This document shows, in pieces, positions 21,433 through 32,469 of a stretch of 64,000 bases of DNA. The notes below the pieces were generated by a model, which worked only from the letters and a program-made list of their open reading frames with translations, did not search any database and was not told where the DNA came from. The DNA is from Ophiocordyceps camponoti-saundersi (nom. inval.). Its lineage: Eukaryota; Ascomycota; Sordariomycetes; Hypocreales; Ophiocordycipitaceae. Numbering within the stretch: position 1 is the first letter of the stretch; each line of letters begins with the position of its first letter. The translations under genes and the position numbers were made by a program. The stretch lies in contig PDHQ01000021.1 in NCBI GenBank assembly GCA_003339415.1, positions 26,740 through 90,739 of the forward strand, written 5' to 3'.

Positions 21433-22205
21433 ATTGGGGGGAGTTCGACTCTCTGTTTTTGGTTCTGTATCGATAGAGGCGTTGGGTATGAATGGCAACT
21501 CTTATGCTTTATAGAGACCTCATCAGAGCAATTCGCTCCTTTGCTTCCTTACTTAGAAACGTCATCAAAGTAACCGTCTCTTCGCCCTACAGAGACGCAT
21601 TTAGAGACTCATCAAAGCAGAAAATCTAATCTGATCTTGATCTTCTATTCTTTTTTTAATCTCCTCTCTATCTCGAATCCTCTCGAATCCATCCGTCGCC
21701 GTTCCTCCTATCCCTTTCCCCTTCCCCTTCTCCATAGCCCTTGATCCTTCGCCCCTTTTTTCTCTTCCCCGTCCGCGGTAAAGCATTTATAAACATTAAG
21801 AACAAACGCCTTCTTTCTGTAAGGCGAGATGATGATGATGATGATGATCGACGCGAAGATGAAAATGTAAAAAAATGAAAAAAAAAAACCAAGTCTCGTC
21901 TGTCTCTATCCATGACGAGATTTCTTCTTCAAATCGTTCCTCCGTTTCGGTGTTCGCGTCATAATCGAATCCTCGTGTTCACAGTGTCGCGTCTCGTGAA
22001 GATCATTAAAGAGAAGAAGTAACCTCTCCTTTCCCCGATCATCTGCTCATCGAAAGACTCACAGGGGGAGGAAAGGGAAATGGTAAGTACCTAAGGAAGA
22101 AAGAAAAAAACCACGTCATACTCGTGATCGAGCTGAAGAATCCCCTTTCTCTCTCTAAAAGAGGAGAACGTACACCCAAAAGAAGGAAAAGAACTGGCAA
22201 AAGCC
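21433..22205. other. Intergenic between convergent genes
   Basis: 3' flanks of the VWA gene and of the minus-strand coiled-coil gene. The repeated short motif AGAGAC(G)(C)(A)TCATCA(A)AG appears several times at 21508-21620. A (GAT)n run lies at about 21830-21850. No gene was seen. Confidence 0.45.
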
Positions 22206-24724
22206 TCACTGCATGCAAAACACATCCGACAGCGCAACGGAATGAGCAGAGATGCCGACGCCAGTATCGTTTCGGCAGGTGATGACGGGCGTGGTGACAA
22301 AGGCCACCCGCCAGTGCTTGGCCTGCAGCTCGGAAGGGTCGAGACGAGGCCAGATGGGCAGCATGGACTGGGAGGAGAAGCGGGCTCCGATCTCGGGGAA
22401 GCGGAAATCAAACGTCAACCTGCTGGCCAGCATCTTGGAGGACAGCTCCCATGCGAGCTCGGCGACGCGGTCGAGATCGCGTCTTGCCTCTCCGTGGTTG
22501 AAGAAGCGGTTCATCAGGGGCTGGAGCGTGGCCTGCAACGAGCGCGACACGTCTTCCATCTTGGTCCGGTGCCAGTTCGTTCCCTGCTCGTTCTTCATGA
22601 TCTGGCTTATGATGGACGCCTGTTGGTTGAGGAGCGATTGGCGGGCCGAGGCCGCCGACGACGAGGTCGCGTCGAGCTCCCGCTCCACGTCGAGGAGTTC
22701 GTACGACGTCTTGCTGTCCGATCCCGTCCAGGCTCCGGCTACCCAGACGCGGTTGACGATGTAGTCGACGATGACGCGCGTCACGACGCATGATTTGGAG
22801 CTCTCGCTTCGGAGGTGGAAGTCGAGGTAGGACGTCGCCTCGTGCTCGGATAGCGGGTGGTACATGGCCAGCAGGACGGGCCAGAGTCCCGACCCGGCCA
22901 GGATGGCGCCGCCGCCGCTGCCGTCTGGCTCTGCTGCGTGACGGGCGACGAAGTGGCGGATGGAGGCGTAGAAGTCGACGATCTGTTCGTTCCATGCGCC
23001 GATGGCTCGGTCTGTCAGCTGGATGATGGGTCCGCTGCCGCTGCTGTCGGTGAAGCGACCGAAGCGGCCGCGTCCTCCTAATCCTCCCCCAACCGCTGCT
23101 GCTGCTGCTGCTGCGGCTGCTCCACCGTTACCTCCTCCGGCCGTTACGGCTGAGGGGGGCGTCGTCGGAAAGTAATCTCGACGGCCAAGTGAAGTGGCAG
23201 GCCGATATGGGTGCTGCTGCTGCTGCTGCGGCTGGTGTTGGTGTTGCTGATAATGCGAGAAAGTATCGTTATGCTGATAAGGATGATGACTATGATTATG
23301 GTGAGGATGCTGATGAAGATGATGCTGTTGATGCGGATCGGCCGACCTATATCGAGGTAGAGGCTGGAATCCTCCTCCTCCTCCACCTCCTCCTCCACCA
23401 CCACCTGGTCCACCGCCGCCGACGCCGCCTCCGCCACCGCCCCTACGCGAAGACTGAGCCTGGACCAAGCCAGTGGAAGGCGCAAAGCTCGACACGGAAC
23501 GACCCCAGGAGCCGCCGCCGCCGCCACCTCCTCGGGTCATGGAAGCCGGACCCCTCGGCGGACCCGCCAGAAGAGGACCGAACTTGGGCGGCCCGAGAGG
23601 CGTGGTGGTCTGAAAGACGGAAGCGACTCGCACCGGCGTCGTTCCGTTGTTGTTGTTGTCGCCGCCATCACGTTGGCCATGCTGCTGCTGCTGCTGATCC
23701 CTGCGAACGACCTGTCGACACTGAGCAGCCATCGTCTGCGGCTGCGGCGTCCAAGAAGGAGGAGGCGAGCCTGTGACGAGAACAGGCCTCTCAACTATGG
23801 GAGGAGGAGTGGGCGAACCCTGTCGACTAGCGGATTCACCCACCTGAACGAGGTCATCACCGCCGCCATCACCGACGATAGAAGATTCTCTAAGACGCTT
23901 GATCTCCTCGGTCAAGGTCTCGATCCTCTCCATGGCCGACCTAGCCTTGATCTCGGCCGCCTCACGTTTCTCCCTCTCGACTTTAACGTCTGCGCGTAAC
24001 TTGACCATGTTGTGAACCTGATCCTTGGTCTTGGCCTGAGCCAGGTTGGCGTCGATGCTCATCCTGGCCATGGCCTGTTCGGAATCTTCCTGATCGAGAG
24101 TCAAGTTCATGATTGCGTCGACGAGCTGCGTGGTCTCGCTGTTGACCATCTGGCCTACTTCCTGAAGGCTCGAAACCAGTTCGTTGGCATCGTTGCCGGA
24201 AACGCCGGGCATTCTTCGAAGAGCATGTTGAGTTTTGACGAGGATGTCTTGGGTAAGTCGTAACTTGCCAAAGGCAGGCTATTCTTTTGGGAATGGGGAG
24301 GGGAGATAGAAGAAAATCCCTCTCTCTCTCTCTCTCTCCCATGGTTTAGTTGATACTTGTCAGCCACGAGTTCCCCAAAGAGGAGAGTAGTAGTAGTAGA
24401 CGGAAGAGAGCAAGGGATAGAGAGACGTAGGGATAGAGTATAGGGAAAACAACGCATGTCAAAAGGAAAAAAAAAATATAGCAAACAAAGGAGAGGGGGG
24501 GTGGGAGGGAAGACACTCACGTGGTGATGGGCCATCTGCTTCAGTCTCTCGGCTCGAGGAAGCCCTACCGGGGGGCTAGCGAAATCGACGGATAGCATCT
24601 CCTGACTCGGCGTATGAAGTCCGACCATGGACGACGACGAAGGGCCCGATAGAGAAGGGCTCTCTTGTTGTTCCTTTTCCTTGTTGGTGCGTATGCTATG
24701 CACTTTAGTGTCCGTGTCGGTCAT
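22206..24724 (-). CDS. Coiled-coil protein with a Gln/His/Gly-rich disordered centre and a conserved-looking C-terminal domain
   Basis: Exons 24521-24724 and 22206-24278 (minus) give 758 residues; the intron is 242 bp, GT-AG, phase 0. The acceptor is chosen to give HPAFGKLRLTQDILVKTQH; an alternative AG lies 15 bases on. The start MTDTDTKV is preferred because upstream codons are a GA-microsatellite (Glu-Arg repeats). Seen: an N-terminal helical part (KTQHALRRMPG, QLVDAIMNLTLDQEDSEQAM), a coiled coil at about 150-205 (KVEREKREAAEIKARSAMER), a long low-complexity centre (about 240-480; poly-Gly, poly-Gln, His-rich, poly-Ala) and a folded-looking C-terminal region (about 485-758) rich in Trp and Leu, possibly helical. 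I do not recognise the family. No signal or membrane segment. The function is unknown; a scaffold or nucleic-acid-associated role would be speculation. Confidence 0.8.
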
Positions 24725-26845
24725 CGTGATGGTCTTGTCTGACTTCCTCCTCTCTCTATCTCTCTCGCGCTCTCTCTCTCTCTCTCTCTCTTTCTCCCCC
24801 TCCTCCTCCTTTTCCCTCCCCTCCGGAACGATGAGCGTTTCTCGAAGAGATGAGGGCAAAGAGTAGGGAAAAGAAGAGGAAGAGGAAGAGGAAGAGGAAG
24901 AGGTAGATCTATCGTGAGAAAAAAGTCAGCCATTTTCTGGTCTTCGTTTCCTTCATTTGTTTTTCTTTCTTCCATCCCATCGTCCATGTTTTCTTTCCTT
25001 TCCTTTCCTTTCCCTTCGACCGAGCCATGACGTCAAGACTTTTTTTTTTGCCTTCCTCCTGTTCTCTTCTCTTTTCTTTTTTTTTCCCAAAACGATGGAA
25101 GAAAGAAGAAAACGATGATGAAGAAGAAGAAGAAGGAGAAGAAGGAAAGAAACTTACCGAAAAGAAGAAAAGAAAAGGAAAGGGGGAAAAAAAGAAGAAA
25201 AGATAGACAAGAGAAGAGAAGAAGGAACCTTTTTGTTTAATATCTTCCCTGGCGATGCTGATTCGAGACGACGAAGAGAGGAAAGAGGATGAAAAGGATT
25301 TGAAGAGGTGACGAAGAAGGGGGGGAAAAACGGAGTAGAGATGGAAGAGGGAAGAGAAGAAGACGGGGTGGTGCTGAGAAGTGGTGGTGACAGGTGAAAG
25401 GAGAGGAAGAGAGTGGGTGGGAGAGAGGAGGAGGAAGAAGAAGAAGAAGAAGTTGGAAGAGGATGAAGATGCCGAAAAAAAACCAACCCGGGGGTGGAAA
25501 AACCTCTTGACCACGACGGTTTCGGCTCTCTCTCTCTCTCTTTCTATCCATCTCTCTCTATCCCTCCATACGTGTAGGTATGTATGATACCACCTCTAGA
25601 CATACGTATATCGCCAACCTACAGCTAACCTATCCATCCCACCATGCAAACGCAACTCAGGGAGATAGACACACCTACAATCCCGAGCAGATAGAACCAA
25701 AACAGCCACCCCTTAAATAGTACCTTTCCAGTCCCCTCTTCTTCTTCTTCGTCTCTCCTCTCCTCTATACCATCAAACATCCTTCTTTCTCTCACACTGC
25801 CTTGCCCTGCCCTCCCAGCACACCCGAGATCGATCATACCCCCCCCCCCCGTTTGGCTGCTCTAGCAAAGAACAGCTGTGTCATAGAGCCTCTCTAGAAC
25901 TGCCCCTTCGTCAATGTCAGTCCTGCCGTGACTGCGTAATACAAGGTAGCCAGTAGGCAGGTATGCCGACATGTCCGTCACCTCCTCTCCGTCCCCTAGT
26001 CGCGGCATCAAACACATACGCACGCACGCACGCAGATAAACGAACATCCTTCCATCCATATACGTCATCCTTTATTTGCCTCATGCAAAGCTCGGTTACA
26101 ATCGTGTCTTCCGTCCCTGCCTGTCCTGTCCAGCCTGTCCAGTCCTGTCTTGTCCATCACAAAAATTGAAAGAAGAAGTAAATAAGGTCGAGGGTGAATC
26201 CTGGTGTCGATCCAAGCCTACAGCTCCTTAGCTACCCTCTAAAAAACAAACCACAAGGGTGATTTCCATTTCACGTGGCCGGTAGAAGACGTAACTTTCC
26301 CTGCTTTGTCTTGGTTCAGACATTCCGTCATCATTCGGCTTGAAGCCTTTTCGTTCGTTGTCGGCGGTGTTTTTCAGTCTTGCTTCGCCAGTCGATGAAG
26401 CGAAACAGGTGAGAAACGGCCTGGAAGACCATCGAGTAAAATAGAAAGAGGGGGGGGGGGGGGAGGAAAATATGAAAAGAAAAAAGGACGACGACGATCC
26501 ATTTCAGTCTTCTCGTTTCATAAACTTTTTTGGGGCATCAAAGGCCGGAGCATCTGGAAGAAGAATGGTTAAACTAGGCCACCACGCATCAAGGGTTTGC
26601 TGCCGGGTATTTGAAGAATCGGAACCAACGATGAGAGAAGAGATAGTGAAAAAAAATTGAACACAATAGAAGTAGCGAGCGCGGACTGAGAGCGTCGGCG
26701 CCTGCTGAGCCGCCAACGTTCAAATCTTAGCAATCTTGTCCTCTTGGGAGAAGCGACTGTCGACCTGGAAAGCTAAACGAACCTGCCGGAGACCTAGAAA
26801 GAGCCCTCTCAGGCAATCGAGTCAACCAGTTTCATCTCAAAAAAG
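24725..26845. other. Long intergenic region with purine/pyrimidine blocks
   Basis: The first 850 bp (to about 25560) are strongly strand-asymmetric: CT runs at about 24750-24810, (GAAGAG)n at 24868-24903 and A/G-rich blocks to 25460, then CT repeats near 25530. Open frames in it are low-complexity shadows. A GTAAGT donor-like site on the minus strand at about 25152-25157 suggests a 5' UTR intron of the neighbouring minus-strand gene. From 25600 to 26845 the sequence is ordinary intergenic DNA with a poly-C at about 25840 and a poly-G at about 26450. No gene was recognised. Confidence 0.4.
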
Positions 26846-28638
26846 TCACATGGCTCGCGTCCGCGAAAAGAGGCTGTTGTAGACGGCGTCCACGACGGGG
26901 GAGGCGTTGATCATCCGTCCGCCAAAGTATCTGCCGTTGAGACCCTTGATCGCGTTCTCGCCGCCTTCCACGTCTGCAAACTTGATGTAGACGTCTCCCT
27001 TGGAGTTGGCGTCAAGGGAGATGTGCAGAACGCGACCGTATCGGCGCTCGGCTTCCCCTCTGATGTCATCCTCAAGCTCCTTGACCCAATTCTCGTTCGT
27101 CTCCCTGTTGAAAAGGTCAGCAATGAACAGCCTAGCTAGTATGGGTAGGTAGACAAGACTTACAGGTCCGGATCGAACATGTTGCGCAAAACAACGCAGC
27201 GACTCGGCACGTGCACGCTCGCCGGCGGCGGTTTCGCCTCCGACTTGGGCTTGAGAGTCTGCGCGTCGTCCTTTCCGCTCGGCATCTCGTCGGTCCTGGC
27301 AAGTTTTCTCATCAACGCATCGCGACTGTAGTTATTGAAGTTCACACCAGCGACGTCGGAGTCGTCCAAGGCTCCGCCTCCGCCGTTTCGCTCGCCGTCC
27401 CTTCCGGCACGATCAAAGGCCGACGACTGGCCACGTCCACCCGCACCCGAAAAGGCGGAGCCCTGGAAGTTAACATTCGGCCCGTGACCTCCGCGGCCAG
27501 CGTTGCCGTCCGAGCCAGAGCGGTCGTTGCCGAGTCCCACGCGGATAGGTCGACCGGCAAGCTCGAAACCGTTCATCTTCTCCAGAGCCTCGCGGGCATT
27601 GTTGGCATTCTTGTACCTATCATTCCCAGCGTTAGCTTCAGAAATATTCATCACGGAAAGTGAGGGAGGGGGAAAAAAAGGAAAAGATGTTTCAGCTCAC
27701 TGAACAAAACCAAATCCCTTGCTTCGCTTGTTTTCGTCCGTCTGAAGCTGGGCAAACTCCAACTCGCCGAATGGCTCAAAGACAGCCTCGAGGTCCTCCT
27801 GAGTAACGTTGAAGTGTATATTTCCAATATAGAGGCGATGGAAGGGCGCGGCAGTGCTATTGTTGCCCGATTCGTCCGTCTTGCGCACTTGGCGATTCTT
27901 TTCAGCCTCGGTAACACGGACGATGATGGGGATGTTTTCGAGGGGTCTGCCGGTCAGTTGAAGAGCCCGCTGAACGGAGCTCTCGTCCTTGAACTCGACG
28001 TAGCCGACTCTTAGGGTAATTCTCAGCACTGTCACTCTGGAAAGACGGCCAGACAAGCGGGCATACCCTTTGGATCGACCACTGATGCGATCCTTGACAA
28101 TCTGGGCCTCGTTGACGGGGCCCGCGTTTTCTTCGAAGAATCGTTTGAGCTTGTCGGTGCGCAGTCGGTTGGCGAGCTGCTGAACAAAGACGGTGCGACG
28201 ATCACGTTCATCTTCGTTGAGCTGGGGCGTACGGGAACGTCGGTCTCGGCCTCGAGCCTGATCCGAGGCACGGCGATCAGAGCGATCGTGACGATCGCGG
28301 CGCTCGCGACGGTCACGGTCTTCGCGAGCGGTGTAGCGGCGAGGGGAGCGAGAACGCGAACGGGTGCGGCCTCGTCCTCCGCGATAGTAGTCACCATCCC
28401 TGCGGTTACGACGGCCATGACCGCGGCGGCCATCACGGCTGCCGCGTGCACCGAAGCGACTGCTGTTGCTACCAGAGTCGCTATCACGGTGGCGGTCGCG
28501 GTCACGACGATCATCACGGCCATTTCGGGGAGGAGCTCGGTTTCCGGCTGCGTGATTCTCCTCCTGCTTGATGGGGGTGTTTTCGACGGGTCGCTTCTCC
28601 GTGGCCTCGAGCAGGGCCTCAACATCAAGGCTAGACAT
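26846..28638 (-). CDS. RS-domain splicing factor with three RRM-type domains (RBM39/Rsd1-like)
   Basis: Exons (minus) 28067-28638, 27701-28009, 27164-27616, 26846-27104 join with consistent phases to 530 residues. Seen in order: an N-terminal Arg/Asp/Ser-rich region (about 40-150, with RSRSRSPRR); RRM1 ([15 protein letters not shown]1 SKGVGYVEF); RRM2 ([20 protein letters not shown]1 KGFGFVQY); a Gly-rich linker; and a third, U2AF-homology-type RRM ([13 protein letters not shown] to [17 protein letters not shown]). Known: RBM39/CAPER and fission-yeast Rsd1 have this architecture and act in the nucleus in spliceosome assembly through U2AF/SF3B contacts. Inference: same role. The start [11 protein letters not shown] is used because upstream in-frame codons lack this quality. 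The three introns are 57, 84 and 59 bp, all GT-AG. Confidence 0.92.
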
Positions 28639-28893
28639 GATGGCCCGTTCCTTGAAGAAGAGAAGGATCACCAACCTCGGGCCAAGATGTGAGAGGACTT
28701 TACAGGATGCGTCTGGACTGCGAAGACGATGTTTGAGGGTGAGAAAGGGTAGCAGGAGTGAGTAGGTGCACGAGGAGGGAGGGGGTGGCGGGTGGTGGAT
28801 GGGAGGGATGGAGGGATGGCGAGGTGAGGGTTAGGTGCTAGAGGTTATGTTTGCGATGAAAAAAGACGATGGCGGAGGTTTATGGCTGCGGCT

Positions 28894-28935
<42 letters not shown>

Positions 28936-29644
28936 GGATACCCGAGTAGGCTAAGGCTGGATCACGTGAGATCAGCTGCACGCCAGCTGGCGAACATGGC
29001 AAGTATCCGTACTAGGTTTCGTATGTACGGACTACAGAGGCAAAAGGAAAAAAAGGCACAGAATAGAGGGAAATACGTTCACAAAGGGCCATATCAAATA
29101 CTGGGTACTACCTAATTACCTGGATAGTGGATGAAGGCTATGGCAGTACGTGAAGGGCAGTGAGTTGATGAGCCGATGGGGAGGTGACTGACTGACTGAC
29201 TGTATGACTGACTGAGTGATTGGGGTGTGTAGGTAGGTATGCATATACGCCGCAAGTACGGACGTACGGAGTATACGTATACAGGTAAATGGGGGTTCTG
29301 TTTCATGCTGTGGAAGTAGGTATTTACATCTATGGTTTGAGCAGTCTTGATTCAAACGCAACCTACCCCTCTGCCGATGTATGAACATACTGTCTGCCTA
29401 CAACTGTCCGTGGGTTGGTGAACAGGCAGTAGATTTCACTACCTACCTAGGTAATTACTATGCCCCGTCTCTTCATCGTATACACTCACCATCGAAATGC
29501 AACTTGTTTGTTTATCCGCAACTGTCAGGCTACTGCTAAAGAAAGAAAGAAAGTTAAAATAAAACAAACCAAATCCTTTTCCCCCCAACGCCGTGCTATC
29601 CGGACCGCTCGGCAAGTAGAGGAGAGATGCAAGAGGCGACCAAA
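28639..29644. other. Intergenic with microsatellites, no gene seen
   Basis: 5' flank of the splicing factor and 3' flank of the fatty-acid hydroxylase. Holds a GA microsatellite (28900-28932), a CACGTG core near 28964 and GACT/TACC-type short repeats (about 29188-29240). No RNA gene signature was found. Confidence 0.5.
28900..28932. repeat. (GA)n microsatellite
   Basis: An uninterrupted GA repeat of about 33 bp in the promoter region of the splicing factor gene. Confidence 0.9.
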
Positions 29645-30824
29645 TTACTTCGTCTTCATGACGGGCTGCAGCTCCGTGCCGAAGATTGTGTCCCAGAACT
29701 TGCTCGTCACTCCAAAGCCTAGTTCGTAATCAAGGAAGTGATGCTGCAAGTGGTACTTCTTCAGCTGCTTGTACCACAACGGGAGGTTCTCGTGGTGCAA
29801 GAAGTAGTGCGTCAAGTCGTAGCAGATGTAGCCGAAGATGCCGCCGCAGAAGACGGCCGTGGCCAGGTGCCAGTCGAAGAAGAAGACGGTATGGGTCACG
29901 TGCCAAAACGGCGTCGCTAGAGCGATGAACAGAGTCGGCGGCATCACAAGACGGTACTTGTCCATGGGTAGGTAGTGATGAACACCGTGCAGTAGGAAGT
30001 GCGCCGTGATGCCATATCGGTTGTCGGGCAGGAAGCTGTGCTGAGTGTTAGCCAAGCGACGCGTCTCGCGGAGGAGGAGGAGGAGGCATTCGACGGACGT
30101 ACTCATCAAGATGGAAGAGGAACCTGTGCATGCCGTACTCGATAAGAGTCCAAAGAAAGAGGCCCAAAATCCAGAAAGAGGCGATAGCGGCGAGACCGTG
30201 ACGGCCTTGAGAGGCGAGATGAGTGCCATATGCGACACAGGGCATCCAAATAATCGGTACCAGCCACCAGGGCGTCTTGGTGAGGGGTTCGAGGAAGTTG
30301 CCGAACAAAGGTGCCGACTGGCCTCCCCGGTAGTGGCGTGGGCGGTGGACCTGATCCAAGTAAAATTCTTTGCTGAAACCGCTGTACCAAATCTGAGGGA
30401 AGAGCGGCCTGCTGAGGTCGAGGAACTTGTGTTTCTTGTAGTCCTGGCTATAATCCGTCTCCTTGGACAAGTCTTCCTCGCAAGACATGCCCGTACGCGG
30501 GTGAACATTGGGACCGGTATCGGGGGCCGGCTTCGACACCGCGCCATTGGTCTCGATATGCTTTGGCGGAGTGACAAAGGCGATGAGAGAGTCGTCGAGA
30601 ATGTCATAGGCGGCTTCGGAGTGGGAGTGCGAGGTGGAGTCCTGGAGGATAGCCCTCACGTCCTTACCGGCGTACTCTAGGATGAGGTTGGCGCCACCGG
30701 GGTGGTCGTGAATGAAGTGGGTGACGTCGAAGACTTTGGAGCCCATGGTGACGTAGCACGAGGCGGCAGAGTTGTGTGATTCCACCTCATCGCGAGTCAG
30801 AGTCGGTATCGTCCTCGACGGCAT
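29645..30824 (-). CDS. SCS7: Sphingolipid fatty-acid 2-hydroxylase (Scs7/FAH type)
   Basis: Exons (minus) 30103-30824 and 29645-30035 give 370 residues; the 67-bp intron has donor GTACGT and acceptor CACAG and joins HLD-D-FLPDNRYG. Seen: an N-terminal cytochrome b5 domain (VTHFIHDHPGGANLILEYAG; the HPGG haem motif is present) and a C-terminal membrane hydroxylase domain with His clusters HRFLFH, HFLLHGVHHYLP, HYFLHH and YHLQHHF, which bind the di-iron centre. Hydrophobic segments around WWLVPIIWMPCVAYG and FWILGLFLWTLIEYG fit membrane spans. Known: Scs7 in the ER alpha-hydroxylates the very-long-chain fatty acid of ceramide; yeast Scs7 is 384 residues, close to this length. Start MPSRTIPTLTRDEV is the first ATG before the b5 domain. 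Its neighbours are unrelated. Confidence 0.95.
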
Positions 30825-31239
30825 GGCGGGCGACGTGGAGATACGTGGAGGCAGGGACGATGGAGTAGGAGAAGAGACAAAGATGCCGGGGGCGGCAAGA
30901 CGATGATGGGTTCGATTGAGAGACTGATATGATGATGAGGAAGATGAGGATGATAATGTCAAGGCAAACGAAAAAAAAAAAAAAAAGGCTGTGGCGAGAG
31001 AATTGGCTTGCAGTGGCAAGCAACTTTGAAGCAGGAGGCGGAGAAAAGACACGTGCGGATGCTATTTGCACAAGCAGAGGACGTGCACTATGCGGCGCGA
31101 GTTATCCCCTGAAGCCGATCGTCTTTTCCCATGTTTTTCCGGCGACTCTTTTAGCGACGAGGGGGAAGAGAGGAGGGGGGAAATAGAGACACACAAACAC
31201 ACAGACACACAGACAGACACACAGACAGACACAGAGACG

Positions 31240-31272
<33 letters not shown>

Positions 31273-32469
31273 GCTCGAGAGCGTCGGCGTCCCGGGCCGC
31301 AAGGCGCCTAGTACCTACATTGTACTATCATCTCTAGGGAGGCCGTAGCAGTGCGGTACTAGAATTCTTGACACTGTATGGCCATATTTTGAAGTCAAAT
31401 ACATACCTAGCTAAGCAGTCACGTACAGTGCGCACACAGTCTCCAGTATTCTAAGTGCACATCAACCAGTTTAGCCGCGATACCAGCCCCTGGCACCCGT
31501 CCTCCGGCTTTCCTTACCTCGAACAATGCCCAGTTCCTGTTTGTGATTCTGTTCCAATGACCGGACCCTGCTGTTGTCTCTGTTTCTTTCTCGACATACG
31601 GATTCTAAGAAAACCACCCTCTACCTCCTTCACGTTCAGTGATGACATGACCAGAGCCTCTCTTTGCCCTTCCGCCCTCCCGTAACCGATGATACCCGAT
31701 GGCTGAGCTGCCACAGACAGACCACAGATGCCATCATCTGTCCACAGCAGCGTCAGTGACAGAAATTCTTCACGTCGAGCGTCAACGGAGACAAGCTGCG
31801 TGATTCATCATCTGCCAAGCTCGACCCACGCAAGACCTTTCAGCCGAGGCATCGTCTCCCATTGCCCGGCCGCCACTAACCGCGGCTTTATGCCATCCTC
31901 CTTAGCCGCCATCTCGTCTTCATCTGCTTCCCCATACTTCCTTTGACGTGCTCTTCTTTTCTTCTGCTTTCTTATACTGCCTAAAAAGTGGTCTTCAATT
32001 GCATTCGAGCTTCCAAAATAAGACACTCCTTCATGTATAAGTTGACCGGAACTTTTGAATGATACGACGTAGTCATTCAACTGGCCAGCCCACCACGATA
32101 TATGTGATGTCACGTAATCCAGGGTTCTCAGTCTTGAGCGACTGACCTGCGATGAACCTGGGAGTAAGTACGATAGTAAAATGTGCTTCCGCATCTTTTA
32201 AGCCTAGAAACCAGAGAGGGGACAGGAAGAGAGGCTCCATCATGAGACGAAAAGACAGACACAAGCTTGATTCTCGCAGCCAAACTATTTCCAGCTGATA
32301 TTTCGACCAGTCCAGCTGAATTCAGCTCTCAAACAAAAAGTGAAGAGAATTACATGTATGTCTGTCTAACATGACTGCCAACGGGGGCCATCGTTATTGG
32401 CACAAAAGCAAATCAGGGCCACCCCTTCAGGTTCTTCACAGAATGCATGCCAACCCACAGTCTTTCAGC
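30825..32469. other. Intergenic, microsatellite-rich, no supported gene
   Basis: 5' flank of the 2-hydroxylase gene (with poly-A near 30970 and a CACGTG core at about 31050), then a CA/GA microsatellite at 31186-31272 and ordinary sequence to the stop of the secreted-protein gene. A minus-strand frame at 31808-32194 has an ATG and fair codon content but no recognisable domain and was not called. Confidence 0.45.
31186..31272. repeat. Compound (CA)n/(CAGA)n/(GA)n microsatellite
   Basis: The sequence changes from ACAC/ACAGAC repeats to an uninterrupted GA run ending at about 31272. It lies about 360 bp upstream of the 2-hydroxylase start. Confidence 0.9.

Noticed and set aside
24725..25514. 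Long minus-strand frames rich in Ser/Phe/Pro or Glu/Arg
   Set aside because: They are coded by CT/GA microsatellites; low complexity only.
31808..32194. Minus-strand ORF of 128 codons in an intergenic region
   Set aside because: It has an ATG and fair composition but no recognisable domain, signal peptide or neighbour support.
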